From a virus, in IMG/VR virus record IMGVR_UViG_3300045885_000102, positions 1 to 23,097 of that record: 23,097 nt of DNA. The stretch is one strand, 5' to 3'. The notes beneath the pieces are model-generated. The model was not told the origin of the DNA, ran no database searches, and worked only from the letters and a program-made list of their open reading frames with translations. Each line of letters opens with the position of its first letter. Positions within the stretch are counted from its first letter, which is position 1. Shown one piece after another: positions 13,221-19,707 of the stretch. The position numbers and the translations under genes were made by a program.

Positions 13221-13390
13221 CGAAGCAGCAGCACCACTTGGCGCGCGTGCTCGTGATCGAGATCCTGCGCGGCTACCGGCTGAAATCCGACGAGTACGAC
13301 CAGGAATACAAGCGGATCTTCGGCGCCATCGAGCAGGCCCTCGCGCCCGAGCTCGAGAGCCTTGAGCATCGCGCGGAGGCGCGCCCATGA
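13217..13390 (+). CDS. Small hypothetical protein
   Basis: Protein of 57 residues with ATG overlapping the previous stop. It reads [20 protein letters not shown], then RLKSDEYDQEYKRIFGAIEQ and an acidic helix ending in EARP. Predominantly helical and charged; no family is recognised. Its stop is followed at once by the AGGAGG of the next gene. Confidence 0.5.
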   Translation: MTKQQHHLARVLVIEILRGYRLKSDEYDQEYKRIFGAIEQALAPELESLEHRAEARP

Positions 13391-13400
13391 AGGAGGTCGC

Positions 13401-13976
13401 ATGAGCAATATCGCTGTTTCGGGCAAGCGGCAGATCGCGCGACCTCTGAAACTCCTCATCCCGCTCATCAAGGAGCGCCTTGAGCAGATCGCGCACGCGG
13501 GGCTGGAGTTCCAGCGTCAGACGGGTGATCTGCTCATCGAGGCCAAGGAGCAGGTTGCGCTCGGCTCGTGGGGCGCCTGGCTCAATCGCAACTTTCATCT
13601 GAGCGCGAGCACGGCGCGCGTCTACATGCAACTAGCGAGAAAGATGGAGGAGTCGAAGAGCAACGGCCCGGCCGTTGCTAGTCTCCGCGAGCTCACCGGA
13701 CATAGCGAACGTCGACGCGAAGAACGCGCAGCATGGCGTCCGCTCTTCGAGGCGACGCGCGACGTGGATGTGGAAGCGATTGCGCAGGAGAAGCAGTCGC
13801 GCCGCGATGAAGTTGAGCTTCACCGCGAGCTGGCCCAGGAGCTCATCGACATCGGGTACAAGGCGCTGGCGACGCGCCTTCATCCCGACCGCGGCGGATC
13901 GAAGGACGCGATGGCGCGCCTCAATCGAGTCCGCGAGGAACTTAAGGACGTCGCCGCTACGAGGAGGTTTGTATGA
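13401..13976 (+). CDS. DUF3102-like protein with C-terminal J-domain-like HPD motif
   Basis: Protein of 191 residues from the ATG 4 bases after AGGAGG. Residues about 22-85 (ERLEQIAHAGLEFQRQTGDL, LIEAKEQVALGSWGAWLNRN, STARVYMQLAR) match the DUF3102 pattern found in plasmid and phage proteins ('..G..L..AK..L.HG.F..WL......S..TA...M.LA'). Residues 152-180 (GYKALATRLHPDRGGSKDAM then ARLNRVREEL) look like the end of a J-domain, with HPD at 161-163, the motif that triggers DnaK ATPase. Helix I of a normal J-domain is not obvious. It may couple a DNA-binding module to host chaperones; this is inference. Confidence 0.65.
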   Translation: MSNIAVSGKRQIARPLKLLIPLIKERLEQIAHAGLEFQRQTGDLLIEAKEQVALGSWGAWLNRNFHLSASTARVYMQLARKMEESKSNGPAVASLRELTGHSERRREERAAWRPLFEATRDVDVEAIAQEKQSRRDEVELHRELAQELIDIGYKALATRLHPDRGGSKDAMARLNRVREELKDVAATRRFV

Positions 13977-14179
13977 GCGTGCTGATGAAGCCCGTGCGCG
14001 TGATCCAGGAGTTGACGCCAGACCAGCAACTGCGGCGCTCCATGAAGCGGCTGCTGGAACAGCAGGACGCTGCGCATAGCCGGATCGATGCGGAATACGG
14101 TACGCGAATGCGGGAACTGGTCGAGCAGTTCACCGCCGCGCCCGGCAATGACGCCGCGCCCGAGGCTGCACAAGCCTGA
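13973..14179 (+). CDS. Small coiled-coil-like protein
   Basis: Protein of 68 residues, ATG overlapping the previous stop. LTPDQQLRRSMKRLLEQQDA continues as AHSRIDAEYGTRMRELVEQF, suggesting one long amphipathic helix; the end is Ala/Pro-rich. No family is recognised. It is the last member of the Bet-led early gene run. Confidence 0.5.
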   Translation: MSVLMKPVRVIQELTPDQQLRRSMKRLLEQQDAAHSRIDAEYGTRMRELVEQFTAAPGNDAAPEAAQA

Positions 14180-14232
14180 TGACCTGGATGCCGTCCGCGT
14201 ACGCCGCGCGCCTAGGTGAATGGTTTAGCTAA
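14179..14232 (+). CDS. 17-residue micro-ORF linking to the integrase frame
   Basis: ATG overlaps the previous TGA (TGATG) and the TAA at 14230-14232 directly abuts the ATG at 14233. The peptide is MTWMPSAYAARLGEWFS. It may be only a spacer that keeps ribosomes loaded, or chance; no function can be assigned. Confidence 0.25.
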   Translation: MTWMPSAYAARLGEWFS

Positions 14233-15261
14233 ATGTTCACCGTGATCTCCCGTCAAGCGAAGTACGATCCCGCCAAGGGATCAACTTTACGGCGGGGGTG
14301 GCATGTGCAGCTTCTCGACAACGTGATCACGCAATTCATCAGGCACAAGCGCGACGTCCGCGGACGATCCGCGAAGACCATCGAGGCCTACGAGAGTTCG
14401 TGTCGGCTGTTCCGCAACTACGTGGCGACGATGAAGGGCCACGCCTACGCGCACCATTTCAAGCGCGAGGTCATCGAGGCGTGGATCGCGCACCTGAATG
14501 AGCGCGGCCTCGATCCCATCACGATCATCAACCGCCTGGCCGCGCTCCGCGAGCTCGCGAAGTTCGGCGTGCGCGATCGCGTCTGGGCCACCGATCCGTT
14601 CCTCGAGATCGAATCGCCGCGCCGGCCCGTGCGACTGCCCAAGCCCTTCACGGCGCGCGAGCGCGACGCCATGATGGCGCTCGACCTCAGCGACCTCGAT
14701 ACCGCGTTGCGCGCGGTGCTCTACTACGGCGCCCTGCGCGTTGACGAGATCTGCAAGCTCCGGATCCGCGACCTCGAGCCGCCGACCGAGTGGCCCGACG
14801 GCAGCGTGACGCACGCCGCCCTCGTGGTGCGCGGCAAGGGCAACAAGGAACGCAAGGTGAAGATCGGCCGCACGGGCTGGGCGGCCATCGAGCGCTACGT
14901 GCTCGGTCAGCCCGTCGAGAACCGCGGCGAGCGCAGCTTCGTGTTCAACCACGACGGCGGGGAGCCCTGGCACACCAAGATGATCCAGCGGCGGGTCGCG
15001 GCGTGGGGGAAAGCGGCCGGCGTGACGAAGGCGACGCCGCATCGGTGGCGGCATACCATGGCGACCAATGCGCTCCAGGTCCGCCAGAACATCATGGCCG
15101 TGAAGGAGCACCTCGGCCATTCCAGCGTCGCCACGACGCAGATGTACACCGCCGTCGTCGATGCCCAGAAGGACGCTCTGGCTGACGCTCTGGACGCCAC
15201 TGTTCTGCGACACGGTTCTGGGACGACCCCCGCATCCCCCCCCGGTCACGAAGATGCGTGA
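14233..15261 (+). CDS. int: Tyrosine-family phage integrase
   Basis: Protein of 342 residues if started at ATG 14233. A start at GTG 14305 (GGGGGTGG just upstream) gives VQLLDNVITQFIRHKRDVRG, closer to where the family usually begins. Residues about 26-125 form the SAM-like core-binding domain. Catalytic residues are visible: Arg169 (YYGALRVDEICKL), Lys202 (VVRGKGNKERKV), His270/Arg273 (HRWRHTMATNAL), His296 (KEHLGHSSVATT) and nucleophile Tyr305 (TTQMYTAV). The enzyme would integrate and, with an excisionase, excise the phage genome. It is on the same strand as the early genes, placed in mid-operon, followed by the largest gap on its 3' side. Confidence 0.92.
   Translation: MFTVISRQAKYDPAKGSTLRRGWHVQLLDNVITQFIRHKRDVRGRSAKTIEAYESSCRLFRNYVATMKGHAYAHHFKREVIEAWIAHLNERGLDPITIINRLAALRELAKFGVRDRVWATDPFLEIESPRRPVRLPKPFTARERDAMMALDLSDLDTALRAVLYYGALRVDEICKLRIRDLEPPTEWPDGSVTHAALVVRGKGNKERKVKIGRTGWAAIERYVLGQPVENRGERSFVFNHDGGEPWHTKMIQRRVAAWGKAAGVTKATPHRWRHTMATNALQVRQNIMAVKEHLGHSSVATTQMYTAVVDAQKDALADALDATVLRHGSGTTPASPPGHEDA
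14266..14296 (+). promoter_or_regulatory. Inverted repeats just upstream of the preferred integrase start
   Basis: GATCCC (14266-14271), loop GCCAA, GGGATC (14277-14282) is a perfect 6-bp hairpin. CCCGCC (14269-14274) can instead pair with GGCGGG (14291-14296), which overlaps the ribosome site for GTG 14305. The two pairings are mutually exclusive, so they could act as a translational switch or as an operator. No experimental parallel is claimed. Confidence 0.35.
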
Positions 15262-15408
15262 CGTAACCCCGCGTCAGACCTGCCATTTTTCGACCCTGAA
15301 TCCGGCGTCCCAGAACATCCATACAGTGATTCGTGCGCTAAGTGCGCATGATTGCTCGCGTTCGATGGGCTCAGGCTCTGGGATCGACCCCCCGTCCAAG
15401 AATACGCC
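15262..15408. other. Non-coding gap 3' of integrase; possible attP region
   Basis: These 147 bases hold no convincing gene and are less GC-rich than the surroundings. They include TGCGC-TAAGT-GCGCA (15334-15348), a small hairpin that could also be read as the direct repeat GTGCGC, and TCGAT/ATCGA arms at 15362-15366 and 15383-15387. A gap beside the integrase is the usual place for attP, but no tRNA 3' end or clear core with arm sites could be identified. Confidence 0.35.
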
Positions 15409-15558
15409 ATGGCGAGCGGGCATTCCGTGACGCATCCGAAGGCCCCGTGCGACCACTGTGGACGTGAGTACACCGTGAAGCCCAGCGGCGTCGTGCGCGC
15501 GCATCGGCGCGACGGCGACCTCTGCCCCGGCTCCCATCAGCCGCCGAGGACGGCATGA
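15409..15558 (+). CDS. Small zinc-finger-like protein
   Basis: Protein of 49 residues from ATG 15409. CDHCGREYTVKPSGVVRAHR then RDGDLCPGSHQPP is a small CxxC...H...C arrangement often seen in actinophage-like and other GC-rich phage proteins ('C..CG......DG....H......CPGSG'). It probably binds one zinc. The frame continues upstream to a TTG at 15352, but that part looks non-coding. The stop overlaps the next ATG. Confidence 0.55.
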   Translation: MASGHSVTHPKAPCDHCGREYTVKPSGVVRAHRRDGDLCPGSHQPPRTA

Positions 15559-15914
15559 CACCCACGCAGCGCTCCCTTGCCCATCTGCGCGCCCTCGCCG
15601 GCGAGATGGTGGGCGTCGTGGAGCGGCGCCTGCCCTACACGCACGTCACCGTCGACCTGTTCGGCTTCTCCGACCTGGTCGCGATCATCCCGGGGATCCC
15701 CGGCACGGTGTACGTGCAGACGACCAGCGGCGCGAACGTCGCCGCGCGGCTGTCCAAGATGCGCAACGAGCCGATCGCGAGCCGCGTGCGCGCGTGTCTG
15801 GCCGCGGGCAACACGGTGATGGTGCACGGATGGGCACGGCGCGGCCCTCGAGGGAAACGCAAGCTCTGGGAGCTGCGCGAGGTCGTCCTCACGCCGGATG
15901 AGGTACCCCGATGA
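15555..15914 (+). CDS. Conserved phage protein, possible nuclease-like fold
   Basis: Protein of 119 residues. RSLAHLRALAGEMVGVVERR then VTVDLFGFSDLVAIIPGIPG, TVYVQTTSGANVAARLSKMR and VMVHGWARRGPRGKRKLWEL follow a recurrent phage hypothetical ('DLFG.iDv.A......g.QaTsgsn...R..Ki..........g..v.v..W'). The order helix, Asp-containing strands (Asp34, Asp40) and strand with Gln55 recalls PD-(D/E)XK or VRR-type nucleases and resolvases, but the usual Lys is absent. It might be the missing partner of Bet. The nuclease idea is a fold guess only. Confidence 0.5.
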   Translation: MTPTQRSLAHLRALAGEMVGVVERRLPYTHVTVDLFGFSDLVAIIPGIPGTVYVQTTSGANVAARLSKMRNEPIASRVRACLAAGNTVMVHGWARRGPRGKRKLWELREVVLTPDEVPR

Positions 15915-16066
15915 TCATCGTGAAGCTCGCCGACGTGCACGCGCGCGGCTGCGAGTGCAGCAACGGCGACATCGACGAAGAGTGCGCGGAGCTCCGCGGC
16001 CTCATCGCCAACGACGAGGGCGCCGAGGGCGAGATCTACGTCAAGGCCGTGAGGCCGCCGCGATGA
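15911..16066 (+). CDS. Small acidic Cys-containing protein
   Basis: Protein of 51 residues, ATG overlapping the previous stop and TGA overlapping the next ATG. The sequence MIIVKLADVHARGCECSNGD then IDEECAELRGLIANDEGAEG has three Cys in the first half and is acidic. No family is recognised. Confidence 0.45.
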   Translation: MIIVKLADVHARGCECSNGDIDEECAELRGLIANDEGAEGEIYVKAVRPPR

Positions 16067-16239
16067 GCCAGACCTCCTTCGACGCGCTCGACGGCTTCGT
16101 CGTCGCCTGCGGCTGCACGCGCCAGCGCGTCGCCATCGAGACGCGCCCCTCGCTCGATCCCCACCAGGCCGCGCTCGAAGCCGGCCTGCGCGAGGCCCGC
16201 GGCCTCGAGCTCGTGCGCGATCCCCAGGAGCGCGTCTAG
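16063..16239 (+). CDS. Small hypothetical protein
   Basis: Protein of 58 residues, coupled by ATGA to the gene before. MSQTSFDALDGFVVACGCTR continues as QRVAIETRPSLDPHQAALEA; a CGC pair follows a short hydrophobic strand, then a helix. No family is recognised. It belongs to the run of small early genes before the initiator. Confidence 0.45.
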   Translation: MSQTSFDALDGFVVACGCTRQRVAIETRPSLDPHQAALEAGLREARGLELVRDPQERV

Positions 16240-16243
16240 TTCC

Positions 16244-16435
16244 ATGCCCACGTCGACCGCCCACGCCCGGATCCTGGAATCCTTCACCGACCTTCAACCC
16301 ACCGCAGCCCAGCGCGTACGCCGGCTGGAGCGCGAGATCGATACCCTGCTGCGACGGCTCGATCGCCTGGCCCGCCGTCTCGAGCAGGAGCGCGACACGC
16401 TCGATCACTCCGACGCATGGAAAGGAGCGTCGTGA
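16244..16435 (+). CDS. Small coiled-coil protein
   Basis: Protein of 63 residues. AAQRVRRLEREIDTLLRRLD then RLARRLEQERDTLD is an uninterrupted heptad-like, strongly charged helix, so dimerisation through a coiled coil is likely. The stop overlaps the initiator's ATG (TGATG) and its 3' end carries the initiator ribosome site AAGGAG. No family is recognised. Confidence 0.5.
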   Translation: MPTSTAHARILESFTDLQPTAAQRVRRLEREIDTLLRRLDRLARRLEQERDTLDHSDAWKGAS

Positions 16436-17106
16436 TGCCATGGTCTCGATTCGAGCCCGGCTTCTCTCGTCACCCCAAGCGCCTCAAGGTCGGCCCCATC
16501 GCCTCGTGGCTCTGGGTCGCCAGCGTCGACCACTGCACCGAGTTCCGCACCGATGGCTTCCTCGACGCCGCCTCCATCGTGACGCTGTGCCCGACCATCA
16601 AGCCGGCCGAGCTCAAGCGCCACGTCGAGGCCCTGATCGCCATCCGGTCGTGGGAACCCGTCGAAGGCGGCTATCAGGTCCACGGCTATCTCGAGCACAA
16701 CCAGACCGCCAGGCAGGTCGAGGCCGATCGCCAGGCCTCCAAGGACAGATTCCTCAAGTGGATGAGCCAGCGGCGCAGCAACGCCGTTGCTAACGGCGTT
16801 GTGCAGCAGGAATCCAACGGCGCTGCCAACGCCGTTGCAGCGCAGTTGCAACGCTGCTCTCCTTCAGTCAGTCAGTCAGGTACTAACTACTTAGAACCTC
16901 CTGTATCTCCTACGCGATCTACGACCAAACGCGCGCGGCGCGTTCAAACCGGCGCGCCGGGGATTGCTCACGCAATCGATTCGGACTCGAACAGGAGCCC
17001 AGGAGCCCAGGAAACCGAGCTCGCAGTGCTCGCGGCGGCGATGGGAATCACGCTCGAGGAAGCTCGAGCGCGCCAGCTCGAAGCGCGCGAACGAGGCCGC
17101 GCGTGA
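16435..17106 (+). CDS. Replication initiator / replisome organiser-like protein
   Basis: Protein of 223 residues. The ATG at 16435 is chosen over upstream ATG 16417 because AAGGAG precedes it and MPWSRFEPGFSRHPKRLKVG is the usual start of this family. The domain at 1-100 (WLWVASVDHCTEFRTDGFLD, HVEALIAIRSWEPVEGGYQV then HGYLEHN) is the winged-helix-like N-terminus of phage replisome organiser/DnaD-like proteins ('W.....DDGF..HPK......A.GLW........TDGF', then 'WE....GY..HDWL..N'). A low-complexity linker coded by repeats follows (NAVANGVVQQESNGAANAV), then a C-terminal helix (ETELAVLAAAMGITLEEARA). It would bind the origin and recruit host helicase; the repeats in its own gene suggest a lambda-O-like arrangement. 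Confidence 0.65.
   Translation: MPWSRFEPGFSRHPKRLKVGPIASWLWVASVDHCTEFRTDGFLDAASIVTLCPTIKPAELKRHVEALIAIRSWEPVEGGYQVHGYLEHNQTARQVEADRQASKDRFLKWMSQRRSNAVANGVVQQESNGAANAVAAQLQRCSPSVSQSGTNYLEPPVSPTRSTTKRARRVQTGAPGIAHAIDSDSNRSPGAQETELAVLAAAMGITLEEARARQLEARERGRA
16778..16880. other. Candidate phage replication origin (iterons inside the initiator gene)
   Basis: GCAACGCCGTTGC (16778-16790) is a near-perfect palindrome. The 9-mer AACGCCGTT or its reverse complement recurs at 16780, 16792, 16816 (one mismatch) and 16828, spacings of 12, 24 and 12 bases; GCAACGCTGC at 16848 is a further degenerate copy. Four TCAG units follow (16864-16879), then a less GC-rich stretch to about 16920. Iterons followed by easily melted DNA within the initiator gene is the lambda ori layout. 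Confidence 0.5.
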
Positions 17107-17146
17107 ACCAGGTTCCGCGGCGCGCGCGGTCGATGGCGGTGGAGTA

Positions 17147-17488
17147 ATGCCCACTGCACCCGCACGCGCATGCGCCAAGCCGGGGTGCCCGCATCGGCAA
17201 CCCTGCCCCGTGCACCCACCGCGGCTGCGGTGGGCCGCGAACGACGGGAGGAGCGCTGCCTCGCGCGGCTACGGCTACGCGCATCGCGCGCTCCGCGCCA
17301 TCGTGTTCGCGCAGCAGAACTACCTGTGTGCCGAGTGTCGACGCCGACCGGCGGCCGAGCTCGACCATCGCATCGAGCTGCGCGATGGCGGCACGAACGC
17401 GCGCGACAACGTGCGCGGCCTCTGCCTCACGTGTCACGAGGCGAAGACGCGACGCGCGTTCGCCGCGAGGAAACAGGCGAAGCGATGA
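17147..17488 (+). CDS. HNH endonuclease (terminase-associated type)
   Basis: Protein of 113 residues from the ATG after GGTGGAG. Core: YAHRALRAIVFAQQNYLCAE (45-63), paired Cys61/Cys64, LDHRIELRDGGTN (72-84) with the Asp-His pair 73-74, then DNVRGLCLTCHEAKTRR with Asn88, Cys93, Cys96 and His97, a complete HNH/zinc-finger fold. The N-terminal CAKPGCPHRQPCPVH may hold another metal site. HNH proteins immediately before terminase genes are known to assist cohesive-end cleavage in HK97-type phages. Packaging rather than homing is therefore the likely role. Confidence 0.85.
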   Translation: MPTAPARACAKPGCPHRQPCPVHPPRLRWAANDGRSAASRGYGYAHRALRAIVFAQQNYLCAECRRRPAAELDHRIELRDGGTNARDNVRGLCLTCHEAKTRRAFAARKQAKR

Positions 17489-17601
17489 GTGACCCCGGGG
17501 CCGTTGAAATCGCTAGAGAGTCCCAAGGCGAGACCCCCGCCGCAGCCAAACCGCGCGTTACAGTCGCGAAAATACTTACGACAAAAACGAAAAAACGATG
17601 A
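17485..17601 (+). CDS. 38-residue Lys-rich micro-ORF between HNH and large terminase
   Basis: ATG overlaps the HNH stop and TGA overlaps the terminase ATG. It encodes MSDPGAVEIARESQGETPAA then AKPRVTVAKILTTKTKKR. The last 60 bases are strikingly A-rich for this genome, with codons AAA, ATA and CTT otherwise rare here. A small terminase would be expected at this place, but this peptide is too short. The DNA may instead be a cis site (cos-like) that happens to be open, or the remnant of a lost gene. Confidence 0.45.
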   Translation: MSDPGAVEIARESQGETPAAAKPRVTVAKILTTKTKKR

Positions 17602-19199
17602 AAGCCGGCCCCAAGGCGGCGCCGCCCTCGACGAAGCTTCCGAAACTCCGCGCGAAGACGCCGGCGCGGCGCGTGGAGGAGTTCTGCCGCCGATTCCTGA
17701 CGCACGTGAAGGGCGAGCTCGCATCGACGCCGCTGCGCTTCGCGGACTGGCAGCGCGCGGACATCCTCGAGCCGGTGTTCAACACGCTCGGCGCCGACGG
17801 GCGCCGCCAGTACCGGACGGTGTACGTGACGTGTCCGCGCAAGCAGGGCAAGACGACGGTGGGCGCGGCCCTCGCGCTCTTCCTGCTCTACGCCGACGAG
17901 GAGCCGGGCGCGGAGATCGTGAGCGCGGCGGCCTCGCGCGACCAGGCGGCGATCTGCTTCACGATCGCGCGGCAGATGGTCGAGGCCTCGCCCGCGTTGC
18001 GGGACATGACGCAGATCTTTCAGCGGGAGCTCGTGGTGCCGAGCACGGGGTCCCGCTATCGCGTGATCCCGGCGGATGCGCCGACGGCGCACGGCTTCAA
18101 CCTCTCGGGCGCGATCATCGACGAGCTGCACGCGCATCGCGACCGGCGCCTCTACGACGCGCTCACGACGGCGACGGGCGCGCGGCGGCAGCCCTTGACG
18201 GTGATCCTCACGACGGCGGGCACGGACGAGCACTCGATCGCCTCCGAGGTACATCGCTACGCCGAGCAGGTGCGCGAGGGCGTGATCGACGACCCGACGT
18301 TCCTGCCCGTGATCTACTCCGCGCCCCAGGACGCGGATCCGTGGCGCGAGGCGACGTGGCGGGCGTGCAACCCGGCGCTGCGCTCGGGCTTCCGCTCCCT
18401 CGAGGAGCTGCAGGCCGCCTCGCGCACGGCGCAGCGCGTGCCGGGCCGCGAGCCGGCGTTCCGCCAGCTCTACCTGAACCAGTGGGGCACGACGTCGGCG
18501 CTGCGCTGGCTCCCGCTCGCCGCCTGGGACGCCTGCGCGGCTCCAGGATCGACGATCGCGGAGGGGGCCGCACCCTCACCCCGCCGCGCGTATCTCGGCC
18601 TCGACCTCTCGAGCACGACGGACCTCACGGCCCTCGTGGCGCTCCTGCCCGACGACGAGGGCGGCTACGACGTGCGCGCGGAGTTCTGGTGCCCGGAGGA
18701 CAACCTCGCGGCGCGGGGCCTGCGCGATCACGTGCCCTATCCGCTCTGGCGCGACCAGGAGTACCTGACGGCGACGCAGGGGAACACGGTGGACTACTCG
18801 TTCATCGAGGCGCGCATCCACGCCCTGATGCGCGAGTTCGAGGTCGTGGAGGTCGCCGTGGATCCGTGGAACGCGCGGCCGCTGCTCGCCAAGCTCCACC
18901 AGGACGGCGTGCCGGTGATCGCGGTCGACCAGACGATGGCGAAGCTGACCACGCCGTCCAAGGAGCTCGAGCGGCTGGTGCTCTCGGGGGCGCTGCGCCA
19001 CGACGCCAACCCGGTGATGCGCTGGTGCATCGCGAACGCCGTGGCCGACGTGGACGGCAACGGCAACCTGAAGCCGAGCAAGAAGCGCTCGCACGAGCGC
19101 ATCGACGGCGTGAGCGCGCTGGTGACCGCGCTCGCCCGCGCCCTCGTGCAGGACCGAGCCACGAGCGCCTACGAGGAGCACCGCCTGGTGGTCGTCTAG
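17598..19199 (+). CDS. terL: Terminase large subunit
   Basis: Protein of 533 residues, HK97/Terminase_1 type. ATPase: adenine-binding region near FADWQR (48-53), Walker A CPRKQGKT (79-86), Walker B AIIDE (172-176), coupling motif TTAGT (205-209). The nuclease domain from about 330 has acidic residues Asp336 (LGLDLSSTTDLTALV), Asp422 (VAVDPWNA) and Asp503 (RIDGVSALVTALA). It translocates phage DNA into the prohead through the portal and makes the cuts. It follows an HNH gene and precedes small genes and the portal. Full length for the family with no missing motif. Confidence 0.95.
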   Translation: MKAGPKAAPPSTKLPKLRAKTPARRVEEFCRRFLTHVKGELASTPLRFADWQRADILEPVFNTLGADGRRQYRTVYVTCPRKQGKTTVGAALALFLLYADEEPGAEIVSAAASRDQAAICFTIARQMVEASPALRDMTQIFQRELVVPSTGSRYRVIPADAPTAHGFNLSGAIIDELHAHRDRRLYDALTTATGARRQPLTVILTTAGTDEHSIASEVHRYAEQVREGVIDDPTFLPVIYSAPQDADPWREATWRACNPALRSGFRSLEELQAASRTAQRVPGREPAFRQLYLNQWGTTSALRWLPLAAWDACAAPGSTIAEGAAPSPRRAYLGLDLSSTTDLTALVALLPDDEGGYDVRAEFWCPEDNLAARGLRDHVPYPLWRDQEYLTATQGNTVDYSFIEARIHALMREFEVVEVAVDPWNARPLLAKLHQDGVPVIAVDQTMAKLTTPSKELERLVLSGALRHDANPVMRWCIANAVADVDGNGNLKPSKKRSHERIDGVSALVTALARALVQDRATSAYEEHRLVVV

Positions 19200-19224
19200 A
19201 ATCGCGTTGAGGAGGCGGCGCCGC

Positions 19225-19383
19225 ATGGAGAAGTGGCTGAAGCCGCGCGAGCTCGCGCAGCAGGAGCGGGTGTCACTTCGCACGGTCTGGCGCTGGCAGG
19301 AAAAGGGCGTCATCGAGACGCGCCGCCTCGCGACCCGCACCGGCGTGCGCGTGCGCCTGGCCGACGAGGACGACGAAGACTAG
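19225..19383 (+). CDS. Small MerR/excisionase-type HTH protein
   Basis: Protein of 52 residues with AGGAGG upstream of ATG. EKWLKPRELAQQERVSLRTV followed by WRWQEKGVIETRRLATRTGV is the winged helix of the excisionase/MerR-like fold, and the tail is acidic. It might act as an excisionase (Xis), as a regulator, or as the DNA-binding part of a packaging complex: lambda Nu1 has this fold but is much longer. Its location after the large terminase is unusual for an excisionase. It could bind the repeat array at 19701-19750; this is speculative. Confidence 0.6.
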   Translation: MEKWLKPRELAQQERVSLRTVWRWQEKGVIETRRLATRTGVRVRLADEDDED

Positions 19384-19443
19384 CGCAATCGACTCAGCCG
19401 TATTCCCTCCCGATTTCGGCCCGCCCCGCGCCACGATAGGGCC

Positions 19444-19707
19444 ATGGAAACGACACTGCTCTCCGTCGCGCTGCTCGGCCTCATCCCGGCGGCCATCGCG
19501 CATAGCAAGGGCCAGAACTTCGCCATGTGGTGGATCTACGGCCTGCTGATCTGGCCCGTCGCGATCATCCACTCGCTCGTGATCAAGCCCGGCGCGCCCC
19601 AGGCCGTCCTCGCCTCGCACGCCAACCGATCCGCCGCGCCGGGCGCCTACGGTACGGTCCCGCCGGTGAGCCGCGACGAGCTGCGCCACTGGTTCGGCCC
19701 GCGGTGA
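19444..19707 (+). CDS. Small two-span membrane protein
   Basis: Protein of 87 residues. Hydrophobic helices lie at about 5-20 (LLSVALLGLIPAAIA) and 28-47 (MWWIYGLLIWPVAIIHSLVI), joined by a short HSKGQNF turn; the cytosolic-like tail is Pro/Ala-rich. The 'KG..F..WW.YG.L...VA..H.L' pattern recurs in small phage and bacterial membrane proteins of unknown role. Within a packaging block it is out of functional context; superinfection exclusion or lysis control are possibilities without direct support. The stop lies in the first 10-bp repeat of the following array. Confidence 0.55.
   Translation: METTLLSVALLGLIPAAIAHSKGQNFAMWWIYGLLIWPVAIIHSLVIKPGAPQAVLASHANRSAAPGAYGTVPPVSRDELRHWFGPR

Noticed and set aside
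15340-15408. Possible tRNA 3' fragment (GTTCGATGGG and GATCGACCC segments)
   Set aside because: Arms do not form a T-stem with the usual loop and no acceptor end or CCA-adjacent stem could be folded in either strand.
15161-15430. 89-residue frame across the integrase end and following gap
   Set aside because: Its first part is a shifted frame of integrase and the rest lacks a ribosome site or coding-like pattern.
17147-17488. HNH as a homing endonuclease or mobile element
   Set aside because: It is coupled to the packaging operon and lies directly before the large terminase, the known place of packaging HNH proteins; no intron or inserted context is seen.
17489-19210. 573-residue plus-strand frame overlapping the large terminase
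   Set aside because: Shifted frame of the terminase gene, full of Arg/Gly/Ala; the terminase frame has all catalytic motifs.
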